The translations under genes and the position numbers were made by a program. From Drosophila miranda (Eukaryota; Arthropoda; Insecta; Diptera; Drosophilidae): a DNA stretch of 64,000 nt. Below are positions 21,718 through 31,867 of the stretch, one piece after another. The first letter of the stretch is position 1. Each line of letters starts with the position of its first letter. Under the pieces are notes generated by a model, which was not told the DNA's origin, did not search any database, and was given only the letters and a program-made list of their open reading frames with translations. The stretch spans positions 43,997,338-44,061,337 of the forward strand of contig NC_046674.1 of NCBI RefSeq assembly GCF_003369915.1, given 5' to 3'.

Positions 21718-22497
21718 GGAAGGGATCGTTGTGAGGTGCTGTGCCGACCGCAACTCTACATTTATACCCGATACTAACTCAGTATAGCTCTCCTCCGGCA
21801 GACGCCGAAATTTTGAGATATACGTTGTTTAGTGACATCTAACAGGAGTGTGGATACCAAATTTGGTTGCTCTAGCCTTAATAGTCTCTGAGATTTGTGG
21901 ATGCCCCAGATTTTCGTCCTTTGCGGGGGCGGAAGGGGGTGTGGCGAAATTTTGAAACTAGCTCGTCAAGGTCCGATATCACAGGAGTGTGGATCAAAAA
22001 TTTGGTTGCTCTAGCTTTTATAGTCTCTGAGATTTAGAAACTCACTTTTAGCAATAGGCAAAGCCGACCATGAAACCTGTGTGTTAGAGAGAGACAGAGC
22101 GAAGAGAATGAAATTTTTTTCATCAGATTCTGCAGTCTAGAAGATATAATCATTCTCTACGATTCTGCGTTTTCTCGTATCTTTGAAATTGTGGATGCCA
22201 CAGATTTTCGACCTTTTTGGGGGCGGAAGTGGGCGGGGCGAAGTTTTGAAATATACCTGTAACAGTGACATGTCACAGAAGTCTGGATACAAAATGTCGT
22301 TGCTCTAGCTCTTATAGTCTCTGAGCACTAGGTGCTCATAGGGACGGACAGACAGATATGGCTCTATCGACTTGGCTTTTGATGCTGATCAAGAATATAT
22401 ATACATTATGGGGTCGGAAACGGTTTCTGGACGTTTCACATATCCACTTTCACCACTTATCTAATATACCCCTATACTCTAAGAGTACTGGATATAA
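21718..22497 (+). repeat. DINE-1-like element in CycD intron
   Basis: The complete form of the subfamily found in the array units, from acggaagggatcgttgtgag to gagtactggatataaa. In the array its right end is cut by an LTR (at the equivalent of 22462). It matches 8325-9090 but keeps an extra cagtatagctctcctcc near 21781, which the other copies lack. Confidence 0.65.
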
Positions 22498-22903
22498 AAA
22501 TTTACTGACTCAATATGGCAGAAAAAAAATTAGAAAAAAAAATGTCGACTCAAAATACATACTCCTTTTGAGACATTTCAGGTATTCAAAATTGAACAAG
22601 TTATACCTTTTTACAAAGTTAAAATTTAAGAAGAAATTATAAACCTGATGAAATTTTGTTACATTTACATTCATCTTCTATTTTTATGGCTTTACACAAT
22701 TACCCAAGATATCTGCTGTTCATTGAAATAGTGTTGCTTTCGAACAAAATCAAAAAAAGAAACTCAAATTAAAACCTATGTTATATGTTCTGTATGAGCT
22801 GCTTTACCCCAGCCTGGCATGGGTCAGTAAGATCCTGCCAACGTTTCAATAGGATTTGAGCCAATCATTTGAATAATTCTTAAACCACTTGCCAAAACTT
22901 AGT
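22498..22903. other. AT-rich duplicated spacer, second copy
   Basis: Matches 9091-9465 with small indels. It has no credible gene. Confidence 0.5.
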
Positions 22904-23134
22904 TCATGTTGACGGATTTGCAGTTGGTAGAATTCCTTTGACCTTCGGCCATAAGATTTCGATGAGTTTAAGATCCAGTGACTGAGCTAAACATGGCAGA
23001 ACGTCGATATTTTCGGAATATTTTTTGTTCAGGGCATCAGTAGATAATTGCCGCGCACTGTGCCAACTCCGTGCGGTCCGGTCCCAACTCGATGTCGCGA
23101 GTTTGGCGGTGCGGTCGGAAGATCCACAATCCAC
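22904..23134 (-). pseudogene. Tc1-like transposase fragment, second copy
   Basis: The frame carries the same IDVLPCLAQSLDLKLIEILW stretch as 9466-9696, with few changes. Only the C-terminal catalytic scrap remains. It was copied as part of the same block, not by transposition. Confidence 0.7.
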
Positions 23135-23811
23135 ACGGCGTTCACCGCAGCGTAACGCTTAAAATAAGTTAGTTACACCCAAGTGATCCAGTAGCTATTT
23201 CTTAATAATCTTGAACTTGAATCCCCCGCACATATTTATGTACATATGTTTATGGCTACGTATACATTTTCAATTAGCATATACTTGAACATATGCATAC
23301 ATATATATATTCACTCATGCCTTCATAGTTATTGATACACATACATATATATAGCATAACCAGTGTATAAAATGGTTATATACCGTTTTACCCGTTGTTT
23401 GAATCACGTCAAAAGGGTGGTTCGTTAACCGAAGCCTCGGTAAATAGCACTTACAGCCATACATACATACATACAGTGCATTCTTTTCGTTTTTTCGCTT
23501 CTCCACCGGTTGCTTGCTTTGTATTTGTTGGGATAGTTTTCGATGCCGCGCTTGAACTTAATGGAACGTTAAGCAACGCGCTACCTCGCATTTCGAGGGT
23601 ATATTTTTTTGAGCTGCCGTTTGCAACCGACTCTATACATTGGTACCTCGTGCCTCAATATTATTGTTCGTCCACAATTTTCGCTCTTGATTAAACATTT
23701 ATTGATCGTAGTATTTATATCTGCACATTCCGGCCACATTTTACAATTTCCATAATATTGTTACGTTTATACAGTTCGTATTTTATGGGTTGAGAATATG
23801 CTTTCGATGTC
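23135..23811 (+). mobile_element. BEL/Pao-type LTR or leader remnant, longer copy
   Basis: Same sequence as 9697-10107 but with about 350 bp more (23240-23560), which hold tacatatata repeats and a catacatacatacat run. This is probably the less deleted form. It leads into the gag fragment. No second LTR is present, so boundaries are open. Confidence 0.4.
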
Positions 23812-24310
23812 TTGTTGCTCACCTCGGCAGTCCCTCTTACGGTTCCGAGCACTATGGACCAATCGGCAGCCATTTTCACACGGTCTAAGTTTGCCTTCGC
23901 TGCAAGCAGACTGACCCGCTTCGACCAGAAGCTCGACGCTCCAGATGCTAGCACTCCAACCTGCTCGCTCTCCCAAGTCCATCGAGATCAACTCCAAAGC
24001 CTGTGGGCAAAGGTGGACGCGGAGTTCTAGGCCTGTTCGGTGGCGATGGCGGAAGCGGATCCAAAGGGTGGTAGCTGATGTCTAAGGGATGTACGATGAC
24101 TGCTACACGGTCTACACGTAATGACTTGCCGAACTGAACGATCAGCTCGAGCCCCCGAGTGTCTCTCACACGCCGCAACTGGCCGTTCAAGTGCAGACTT
24201 CCGGCGGTAGCCTCCATTCTCCATGTGACACTGGGGACTACCAGCAGTGTCCCACGTTCTGAGACCTGAGGTCTCCATTCTCAATGCCGTGTCCGCTCAG
24301 TCAAAGAAGA
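23812..24310 (+). pseudogene. BEL/Pao gag N-terminal fragment, second copy
   Basis: MDQSAAIFTRSKFAFAASRL and SLSQVHRDQLQSLWAKVDAEF are followed by the same tag stop as at 10324. The shared stop means it existed before the block was duplicated. Downstream frames repeat the YDDCYTVYT stretch. Confidence 0.6.
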
Positions 24311-24965
24311 TCTGCAGTTTTTCCATCCGCTCTCTGACTAAGCCGGGCTTACAACTAAATGCCGCAACCTACGTTATTCCGTAATTGGCCCTATGTGGTG
24401 GTTCTCTTGAGAGAATTACCGTGGTGGATGATCTTGGTGTTATATTAGACGCCAAGCTAAAGTTTTCTGAGCACATGTCGACAATGGTAAATATGGCCAT
24501 GGGCGTACTTTGGTTTATAAAGAGGTGGTCAAAAGAATTTGACGACCCCTATATAACAAAGACTCTCTATACCTCGCTAGTTCGTACAAAGTACACCAGG
24601 ACCGTATAGAATCAGTACTGAAAAACTCATTACTCTTTGCTCTGCGGGGCCTTAACTGGGATACGGGTGTGAGACTTCCATCTTACTCTAGTAGACTGCT
24701 ATAAGTAAACCTCCCATCCTTAGTTAGCCGTACGAAAATGCTTGGTGTGATTTTTGTGCACAACTTGATCAGGGGTTACATAGACAGCCCTGATCTGTTG
24801 GGCCGCATAAACTTCACGATTCCTATTAGACTAACTAAAAATGTTATACCGTTGTTCCTTCCACTTTGTAGATCGAATTATTCCTTGCATGAACCGTTTA
24901 GGGTCTTATGCTCGGATTATAATTCCCTCTACCTAAGTTACTCACACAATTAGAAATTAGAAATT
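24311..24965 (+). pseudogene. LINE-J RT fragment, copy 3, uninterrupted
   Basis: The most complete LINE-J remnant: SLERITVVDDLGVILDAKLK through RWSKEFDDPYITKTLYTSLV (24385-24609), then after frameshifts MLGVIFVHNLIRGYIDSPDL (24738-24953). It shows the empty sites for both the errantivirus (about 24549) and the LOA insertion (about 24677). The catalytic RT core and endonuclease are absent. Confidence 0.68.
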
Positions 24966-25925
24966 GTAGTGGTATTTGTATTTGTATTTTAAATGCATGC
25001 TTAGTTGCTTAATAAGTGTAGTGCTAATTTTCCTCGAATATTAGTCTTACAACTATCTTTCCTGCATGTTCGCGTTTGGTTCGGCTACGCACCGCGCGTA
25101 ATGCGGCAGCGCCCCTCGGTCGGTTAGACGGGAGGAGGGCTGACGGTGCAGTAATTGCATCGCCTCTTTTAAGATGCAGTCATTGCATGTCAACGTCCAT
25201 AAAGAAAAAATGTCTGTCCGGTAAAAGTAAGTCTGACCAACTTAAATTTTTCATGTTTTTTACTAGACTAGAAGCTATTTTTACAAAAAATAATCATGAC
25301 CATAGCGATAAGCCTTCCTTATATTTTCGGGTACCTTGATTTTTAATATTAAGCAGTCGATGTTATTTGGCTTATATCCCTTTCTGTAAATATTTATTTT
25401 CGAATTTGCCCAAAACTTTTTAACTGGCCTTAACTGAGGCACATTTGCAGGTTTTGCAGCTTAGGCACGAACTCAATGCTTTGTTAAGTGCTTAACAAAT
25501 GAGTTGGAAGCAGATCAAGGATAGTGGTCTTCAGTCTTCTTCAGATGTGACAAAGTTGCGACAATGTTTGAAATAAACATAGAAATGTTGAAAAAACCCA
25601 CAATGTTGCGAGAATGTTAGAAATAAACAGTGTAACGTTGAAAAAACGGACGCATGGTATGAGAAATGCTACGTTGTGAAAACAGTCAAGGAAAACACTT
25701 AGAAAAGAAAGGTTTATCCAACGGCTTCGAGTTGTGCGATTATATGTGGTTAGTCTACACGTCAATAACACATACGGCTTTTCCTGTGAATACGGATATT
25801 TGGAAATTCCGCCAAGAATTTGCCGAAAAACCAACAAAGGTATTCCCATATATATGGGAGGATCTGAACCCAAAACAAGCAACAAAAAAGTGGCCAAGAG
25901 GCTTCAGAGTTGTTCTGGCATAATG
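24966..25925. repeat. Triplicated post-LINE-J segment, copy 3
   Basis: Same non-coding sequence as 6231-7170 and 19096-20019. It continues a little further (gtggccaagaggcttcag) before joining the left flank of the CycD/LOA locus at about 25926. No gene is seen. Confidence 0.6.
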
Positions 25926-26396
25926 AGCAGAAGCTATTATCATTCGCATAATACCTATCAACAAATTTTTGAAGCGTCGGAAGACAATTGTCCTTGTAAT
26001 TTTGCGCATTTACAGCCAATACTGCCAATATGTTGGTTTTTTTCATCTGGTACAGAGAAAAGTTTGATCAGGTCTTCTGGTGTCTGCATATGTAGTATAG
26101 AGAAAACTATTTTTTAACAATTTTTTTACAGTCGGTCCGGTTCAGCGCATTTTATTAAAATTTATTGTACCAATACGTTGTATTAAATGTAATTCGTTAC
26201 ATAATTACCCATACTAATAAATCGGTATATATATATAAATGGAGTAAAAAATTTACGGGATTTCATAAATTGAGAATGACTGAGCCGATCTGTCTCAAAT
26301 TTGGTTTTCAGCTGTTTAAATTTTCCAGGAGAAGGTTTATACGAAAACACTCCCGAAAAAAATGGATATTCTATTTTATTTTTTTTAATACTAGCC
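25926..26396 (-). other. Left flank of LOA A; possible host-gene scrap
   Basis: On the minus strand, 26046-25925 gives an open stretch, MKKTNILAVLAVNAQNYKDN and onward to KFVDRYYANDNSFC, preceded in another frame by TPEDLIKLFSVPDE. A possible short intron ending ctacatatgcag lies near 26095-26140. It could be the edge of the gene next to CycD, but I do not recognise it. The stretch recurs at 38094-38562. The rest (26150-26396) is AT-rich with no gene. Confidence 0.35.
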
Positions 26397-26406
26397 GTAG
26401 TAGCCG
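26397..26406. repeat. Target-site duplication of the LOA insertion
   Basis: gtagtagccg lies here and at 38563-38572 before the 5' ends of LOA A and D. It is found after the 3' ends at 35289-35298, 44059-44068, 49507-49516, 54975-54984 and 60169-60178. One original insertion explains all of them. Confidence 0.85.
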
Positions 26407-26730
26407 GCCGTCAGCCGTCGGGTGCTACAGGGGGATAAACGGATGTCGGGTCGGCTCGTCACAACTGTAGACTCGGAACGGGGCACAGGCGCCTCGGGTT
26501 CATGGCTTGCCCTGGATCCAAGGCGACTATGCTACGCGTCATAGGATACAGGTGGGCACGAGCGAACCGGCACCCGTCGTAACTGTACACACCGGCGGAA
26601 GTGCGACTATACTCTCCCCGTGAGGGCGGCTGGAAACAGGTCCTGGTACGGTCATGTCTCTGCCAGGATGCTGGCTAATTGTAGTCGGGCGGAGAGAAGA
26701 AAACTCTCAGTGAAATAACCCCAATCCAAG

Positions 26731-27643
26731 GTGACACTGTCACCCCTTGGGACCGGGAACCCCTTGACAACCCCGGCAGGCGGCGCCACTGCCTCGAAAG
26801 AGGCAAACCGCTCGTTTGCCGAGGTGGCGAGGGGAAAAACCCTGATTGGAGTCCTAGACAAGGGCTCTAAAGACGGGCAGATCCCTAGGGACAAGTGGCA
26901 CCTCGTGGAAAACGAGCTCCAAGACCGTTTCCTCCAGGAGTTGGAGGAGAATGGAGGACCACCGCCCAAGTGTGAGGACGCCGGGTGGCACCAAGGCAGG
27001 GTGAAAGCCATCGCCTGCCAAGATGCTCGCTCCGCGGCCCTCTACACGAAGGCGGTAGCGTCGCTCAAGGAGGTCTATCCAGGAGCCCAGCTGGAGGTCG
27101 TGAAGTGGGAGGACATCCCCAGCAAGCCGAGGGCCAGAGCGTGGGTCTCGGCGAAGCCTGCAGAGCCGGATAAGATTCTCCGGATTCTGCAGGTCTGCAA
27201 CCCCCACCTTCCCACAGCCGATTGGAAGGTGGCCAAGGTAGAGGAGAGCAACGGGCAGAGGCGCCAAATCATCCTCGTCCTGAACGAGGAGTCGGTCAGA
27301 CTTCTCCACGACACGGAGGGCGCTGTGGACTACGGCTACAAGAAGGTAGTCGTAGTACCGTACAAGTCCGACTCCAAAGGCATGCAACCGACGGTCGAGC
27401 CTGGAGCCCCCGGAGATCCCTAGTATGGAGATCAAGCCTGCGGTGTCAGACGTGGCATCAGTGGTGTCGGATGACATCCTAGATGGTTACGTGTCAGACG
27501 TGAGCGATCTCACTAGGGATCTCAAGCACATCGGGGTCGCGGAGGAGTTGGACTCTTCGGAGAGCGACCACGACAGGACAATGGTGGAGGTGAACCTCAG
27601 GAATGTCACTGATACTCCTGCAGATAAACCTCCACCATTGTAA
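26731..27643 (+). pseudogene. LOA ORF1, copy A, internally deleted
   Basis: Frame 26731-27423 reads through RSFAEVARGKTLIGVLDKGS, DKWHLVENELQDRF, CEDAGWHQGRVKAIACQDAR, ARAWVSAKPAEPDKILRILQ and NEESVRLLHDTE. A 5-bp loss near 27403 (versus copy D) shifts the frame; the acidic tail resumes in another frame and ends at 27643, overlapping the ORF2 start by 41 bp. Compared with copy D it lacks about 420 bp at its start and about 235 bp after TASK. The domain recalls DUF4780-type ORF1 proteins (memory, unchecked). No zinc knuckle is seen. Confidence 0.72.
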
Positions 27644-30600
27644 GGCAGCATGCGCTGCTCTCCTGCTCCACCTAGCCAAGGGTGGAGCCGACATAGTCCT
27701 CATTCAGGAGCCCTGGATCCTCGGAAACAGGGTCTCTGGTCTGAGGACTCCTGACTATAAGCTATACGTAGCTGACTCCGCAGGTAAAACTCGCACTTGC
27801 ATCCTTGCAAAAAGAGATTTGCACTTATTTTTGCTCCCAAATTTCAGCAATGAAGACCAAACAGCAGTGAGCCTCGAAGGCCAGGGGTGCTCACTGAGAA
27901 TCTGCTCCACGTACATGGGTCACGACCAACCAGACCCCCCTCCACAGGCGCTCAGGGCGCTAATCACAGACTGCGAGGCCAAGGACACCGGCCTAATCGT
28001 AGGGTGCGACGCCAATGCACACCACTGCCAGTGGGGAAGCACTGACACCAACGAAAGGGGTGAGTACCTTTTCAACTATTTACTGACCACTCAGATGGTC
28101 CTTTTAAATAGGGGGAGTGATCCCACCTTCATTATTAAAAACCGCAAGGAGGTCCTGGACCTCACACTTGCCTCTCATGAGTTACACGGGAACATCGTAT
28201 CCTGGAGGGTCCTGGAAGAGCACTCCTTCTCGGACCACAGGTACGTGGAAACCGTATTCTTTTTTTCACTATCGAGACCAGCTCAATTTCGGAACCTTAG
28301 GCGGACAAACTGGGCTCGGTACTCAGACCACCTCTGTCGTGTTCTCAATGAGACTCCACCTGAGGAGGAGATCTCCAGGAAAGCCACGACTCATCTTGTT
28401 AAACTATTTACCGACGCCTGCAATGAGGCGCTCGATAAATCCTGCCCCTCTAGCAAGAGCAGAGGCCGGAAGAAACCTGAATGGTGGAATCCGAAACTGA
28501 GGGAACTCCGGAAAGCCTCCCGAAGACTCTTCAATAAAGCTAAGGCTGAAAACGCTGAGCAGAACTGGGCCGATTACAAGGCCAGTCTGTCAGTTTACAA
28601 TAAAGAACTGAGAAAAGCCAAACGCGCCTCATGGCGTAAGTTCTGTAGCGACATTGAGAATAACTCGGAAGCCTCGCGCTTGCGCAAAGTTCTCTCGAAG
28701 ACTAAACCCACTCTGTGCTACCTGAAGAACGCCGACCAATCATGGACAACGTCCAGCAATGAGTCGCTAAATCTTCTCCTTAACACCCACTTTCCCGGCT
28801 GCGATGAAAACAGACCACACTACATCGCGGCTCCCTCCGTTGCCTCAAGTGTTATCATGAACCTGCTAAGCCAGGAGAACATTTCCTGGGCAATAAAAAG
28901 CTTCAAACCATACAAGTCTGCGGGACCAGATGGCATCATCCCTGCCCAACTGATTCACGCTGGACAAAAAGCCACTAATTGGCTCAAAAGGATATACGAG
29001 GGAATCTTCTCCCATGGATATATCCCGGAAACCTGGCCTCATACCCAAGTCGTCTTCATCCCCAAGGCAGGCAAGCCCTCGCACACTGCCCCCAAAGATT
29101 TCAGACCCATAAGTCTATCGTCCTTCCTTCTGAAGACGATGGAACGGCTTTTGGGGATGCATCTCCCGGTAAATATGCCGCCTAGTCTATTCTCAGACTC
29201 CCAGCATGCCTATCGGAAAGGAAGATCCACCGAAACGGCCCTACACACGATCACATCGATCATAGAAGCGTCCCTCAACTGTAAGGAGTACACCCTGGTA
29301 GCCTTCCTTGACATAGAAGGTGCCTTTAATAACATCCTCCCGACCGCCATCACGGGTGCACTGACGGACCTGGGGGTTGACTCCCGGACGGTGAGCCTGA
29401 TCGATCAGATGCTACAATGCAGGACGGTTGAGGCATCACTGGGGACGTCAACGTCCACCAGATTTGTCAGTAGAGGCACCCCGCAGGGCGGAGTCCTCTC
29501 GCCCCTCCTATGGAACGTGGCAGTGAACGAACTGCTGCGGGAGATAGAGGGGGGTGGCTGCCGCGTGGTGGCGTATGCGGACGATGTTGCTATAGCATTC
29601 TCGGGTAAATTCCCGCAGACGCTGTGTGAGGGCCTGACAAGCACTCTCATGAAGATGTCAAAATGGGCAGACAAATGCGGTCTAGGCGTCAACCCGTCTA
29701 AAACGAAACTGGTGCTCTTCACTAGGAAGTACAAAGTTCCGGCACTGATTCCCCAAGACTATGTGGGAAGCGCTAATCTTCAGCAACAACGCCAAGTATC
29801 TTGGTCTAATCCTCGATAGAAAGCTCGATTGGAAATTGAGCATAGAGGATAGAGTAAAGAAGGCCACAGTAGCCCTCTATACTTGCAGGAAAGCCATCGG
29901 ACTAAGATGGGGAATGACCCCCTATATAGTTCGGTGGCTTTACACCACCATCATACGACCGATCATGCTCTATGGAGCGGTAGTATGGTGGCCAGCCTTA
30001 GACAAAAGGACATGCCTCAATAAACTCAGCAGAGTTCAACGCATGGCAGAGCTATGCATAACTGGCGGGCTACGCACTACTCCAGGGGAAGCCCTGGATA
30101 CTGTGCAGGACCTCCTCCCCATAGATCTCATGGGAAAGAAAGTGGCAACACTTCCGCACTCAGAATGAGAGAAGCCAGACTGTGGAAAGCGTCCGCGGTT
30201 GGGCACTCGGGAATCCTGACGAGACACCCGCAATTACCAGAGAGGACAGATTATTGTGTCCCTAGTGATCTCCTCTCGACGCCTTTCCAGGTATCAATCC
30301 CATCTAGGGAGGACTGGGAGATGGGCGAACCAGAACCCGCAAATGCGGTTCACTTCTACACTGATGGCTCCAAGCTAGAGGGCCGCGTGGGAGGCGGAGT
30401 CTACTGCAGCGAGCTGAACATCAGTCATTGCTTCAGGCTCCCGGACCACTGCAGTGTGTTCCAAGCGGAGGTTGTAGCCATCAAGGAGGCCATTTCTATC
30501 GTCTCCAAACTACTTCTAGACACGCACTTAGTGTGCGTTTTCTCGGACAGCCAAGCAGCTATTAAAGCTCTAGGCTCAATATCGTCGACCTCAGCGACTG

Positions 30601-30723
30601 TAAATGACTGCCGCAGGTCTCTGCACGAGATCGCAGATCAGTTAGACCTCTTCCTTATATGGGTCCCAGGCCACAGGGACATCGAGGGGAACGACGCCGC
30701 CGACGAGCTAGCAAGGCAGGGTA
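27603..30723 (+). pseudogene. LOA ORF2 copy A: EEP, RT, RNase H, broken
   Basis: Starts MSLILLQINLHHCKAACAAL. Endonuclease motifs: LIQEPW (about residue 34), GCDANAHH (about 134), SDHRYVET (about 209). RT motifs: AGPDGI (about 439), FLDIEGAFNN (about 567), TPQGGVLSPLLWN (about 625), YADD (about 656). RNase H (FYTDGSKL, FSDSQAAI, WVPGHRDIEGNDAADE) is in later frames. Breaks: loss of one C near 29752, the family-wide one-base loss near 29768, one T lost near 30151. It is truncated at 30723. Not functional. Confidence 0.85.
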
Positions 30724-31102
30724 CTGCGGAATAACAGTTATATAGCTTATATAACAGTTATATATAATAATAAGAATAATAAAATATTTAAAATACCGAA
30801 TATTCGGTAAAATGCACATCCCCACAACAAAACATGTCTGTCCAGAGAAGGGTTGGTAATTTCGGCTTCAGAATTCCAAAGGGGGCTCTAAAACACATGA
30901 TGGGTATATTTTGGTATATTGTAAGGAATGGGCAGATCAAGCAGGCCAAGAATTGGGTTCTCATGCCGTATTGACTAGGAATAGTTTTTCTTAGCTCAAA
31001 CTTGGTTCGCCATGGAGCTTAAATTTTGTCTGAAATATTGTGATCCCATAATTGTAAAAGTAACTCTCTGTCTCTCTGTCGATTCGGAAATTAAAAAAAA
31101 AA
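30724..31102 (-). other. CycD upstream-intron sequence, unit A
   Basis: Starts exactly at the exon-intron border (ctgcgg), so the exon itself is gone and only intron DNA remains. It holds the tatatagcttatata block, the accgaatattcggt palindrome and the agaagggttggtaatttc block. No exon was seen. Confidence 0.6.
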
Positions 31103-31835
31103 CGGAAGGGATCGTTGTGAGGTGCTGTGGCGACCGCAACTCTACATTTATACCCGATACTAACTCCGGCAGACGCCGAAATTTTGAGATATACGTTGTT
31201 TAATGACATCTAACAGGAGTGTGGATACCAAATTTGGTTGCTCTAGCCTTAATAGTCTCTGAGATTTGTGGATGCCCCAGATTTTCGTCCTTTGCGGGGG
31301 CGGAAGGGGGTGTGGCGAAATTTTGAAACTAGCTCGTCAAGGTCCGATATCACAGGAGTGTGGATCAAAAATTTGGTTGCTCTAGCTTTTATAGTCTCTG
31401 AGATCTAGGAACTCACTTTTAGCAATAGGCAAAGCCGACCATGAAACCTGTGTGTTAGAGAGAGACAGAGCGAAGAGAATGAAATTTTGTTCATCAGATT
31501 CTGCAGTCTAGAAGATATAATCATTCTCTACGATTCTGCGTTTTCTCGTATCTTTGAAATTGTGGATGCCACAGATTTTCGACCTTTTTGGGGGCGGAAG
31601 TGGGCGGGGCGAAGTTTTGAAATATACCTGTAACAGTGACATGTCCCAGAAGTCTGGATACAAAATGTCGTTGCTCTAGCTCTTATAGTCTCTGAGCACT
31701 AGGCGCTCATAGGGACGACAGACAGATATGGCTCTATCGACTTGGCTTTTGATGCTGATCAAGAATATATATACATTATGGGGTCGGAAACGGTTTCTGG
31801 ACGTTTCACATATCCACTTTCACCACTTATCTAAT
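31103..31835 (+). repeat. DINE-1-like element, unit A
   Basis: Same element as 21718-22461, cut at its right end by the LTR scar. It lacks the cagtatagctctcctcc stretch. It keeps attatggggtcgg near 31776, as in the last unit (62101), whereas internal units read attatatggtcgg. Confidence 0.65.
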
Positions 31836-31867
31836 TGTGACGCCCAGCGCCAGGAAGACCAAGCGCC
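31836..31867 (+). repeat. 32-bp Osvaldo-like LTR scar
   Basis: tgtgacgcccagcgccagga and the following 12 bp (gaccaagcgcc end) are identical to the first 32 bp of the LTR at 62162. A 7-bp filler (aagacca) joins it to LOA B. Equal scars start at 37284, 46053, 51522 and 56718. Confidence 0.9.

Larger units (their letters stand above)
26407..30725 (+). mobile_element. LOA LINE copy A, 3'-truncated
   Basis: Begins at the full-length 5' end (gccgtcagccgtcgggtgct) after the target duplication. It has a ~320-bp 5' leader, ORF1 with two internal deletions, and ORF2 cut after the RNase H motif DAADELARQGT. At about 30724 it joins CycD-intron sequence (ctgcggaataac) through a 2-bp overlap, so the LOA 3' end, the CycD exons and their flank are missing from this unit. 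Confidence 0.88.

Noticed and set aside
26854..27477. 207-residue minus-strand frame across LOA ORF1 (also 38948-39601)
   Set aside because: Antisense to a GC-rich coding region; such regions are often open on both strands. No recognisable domain.
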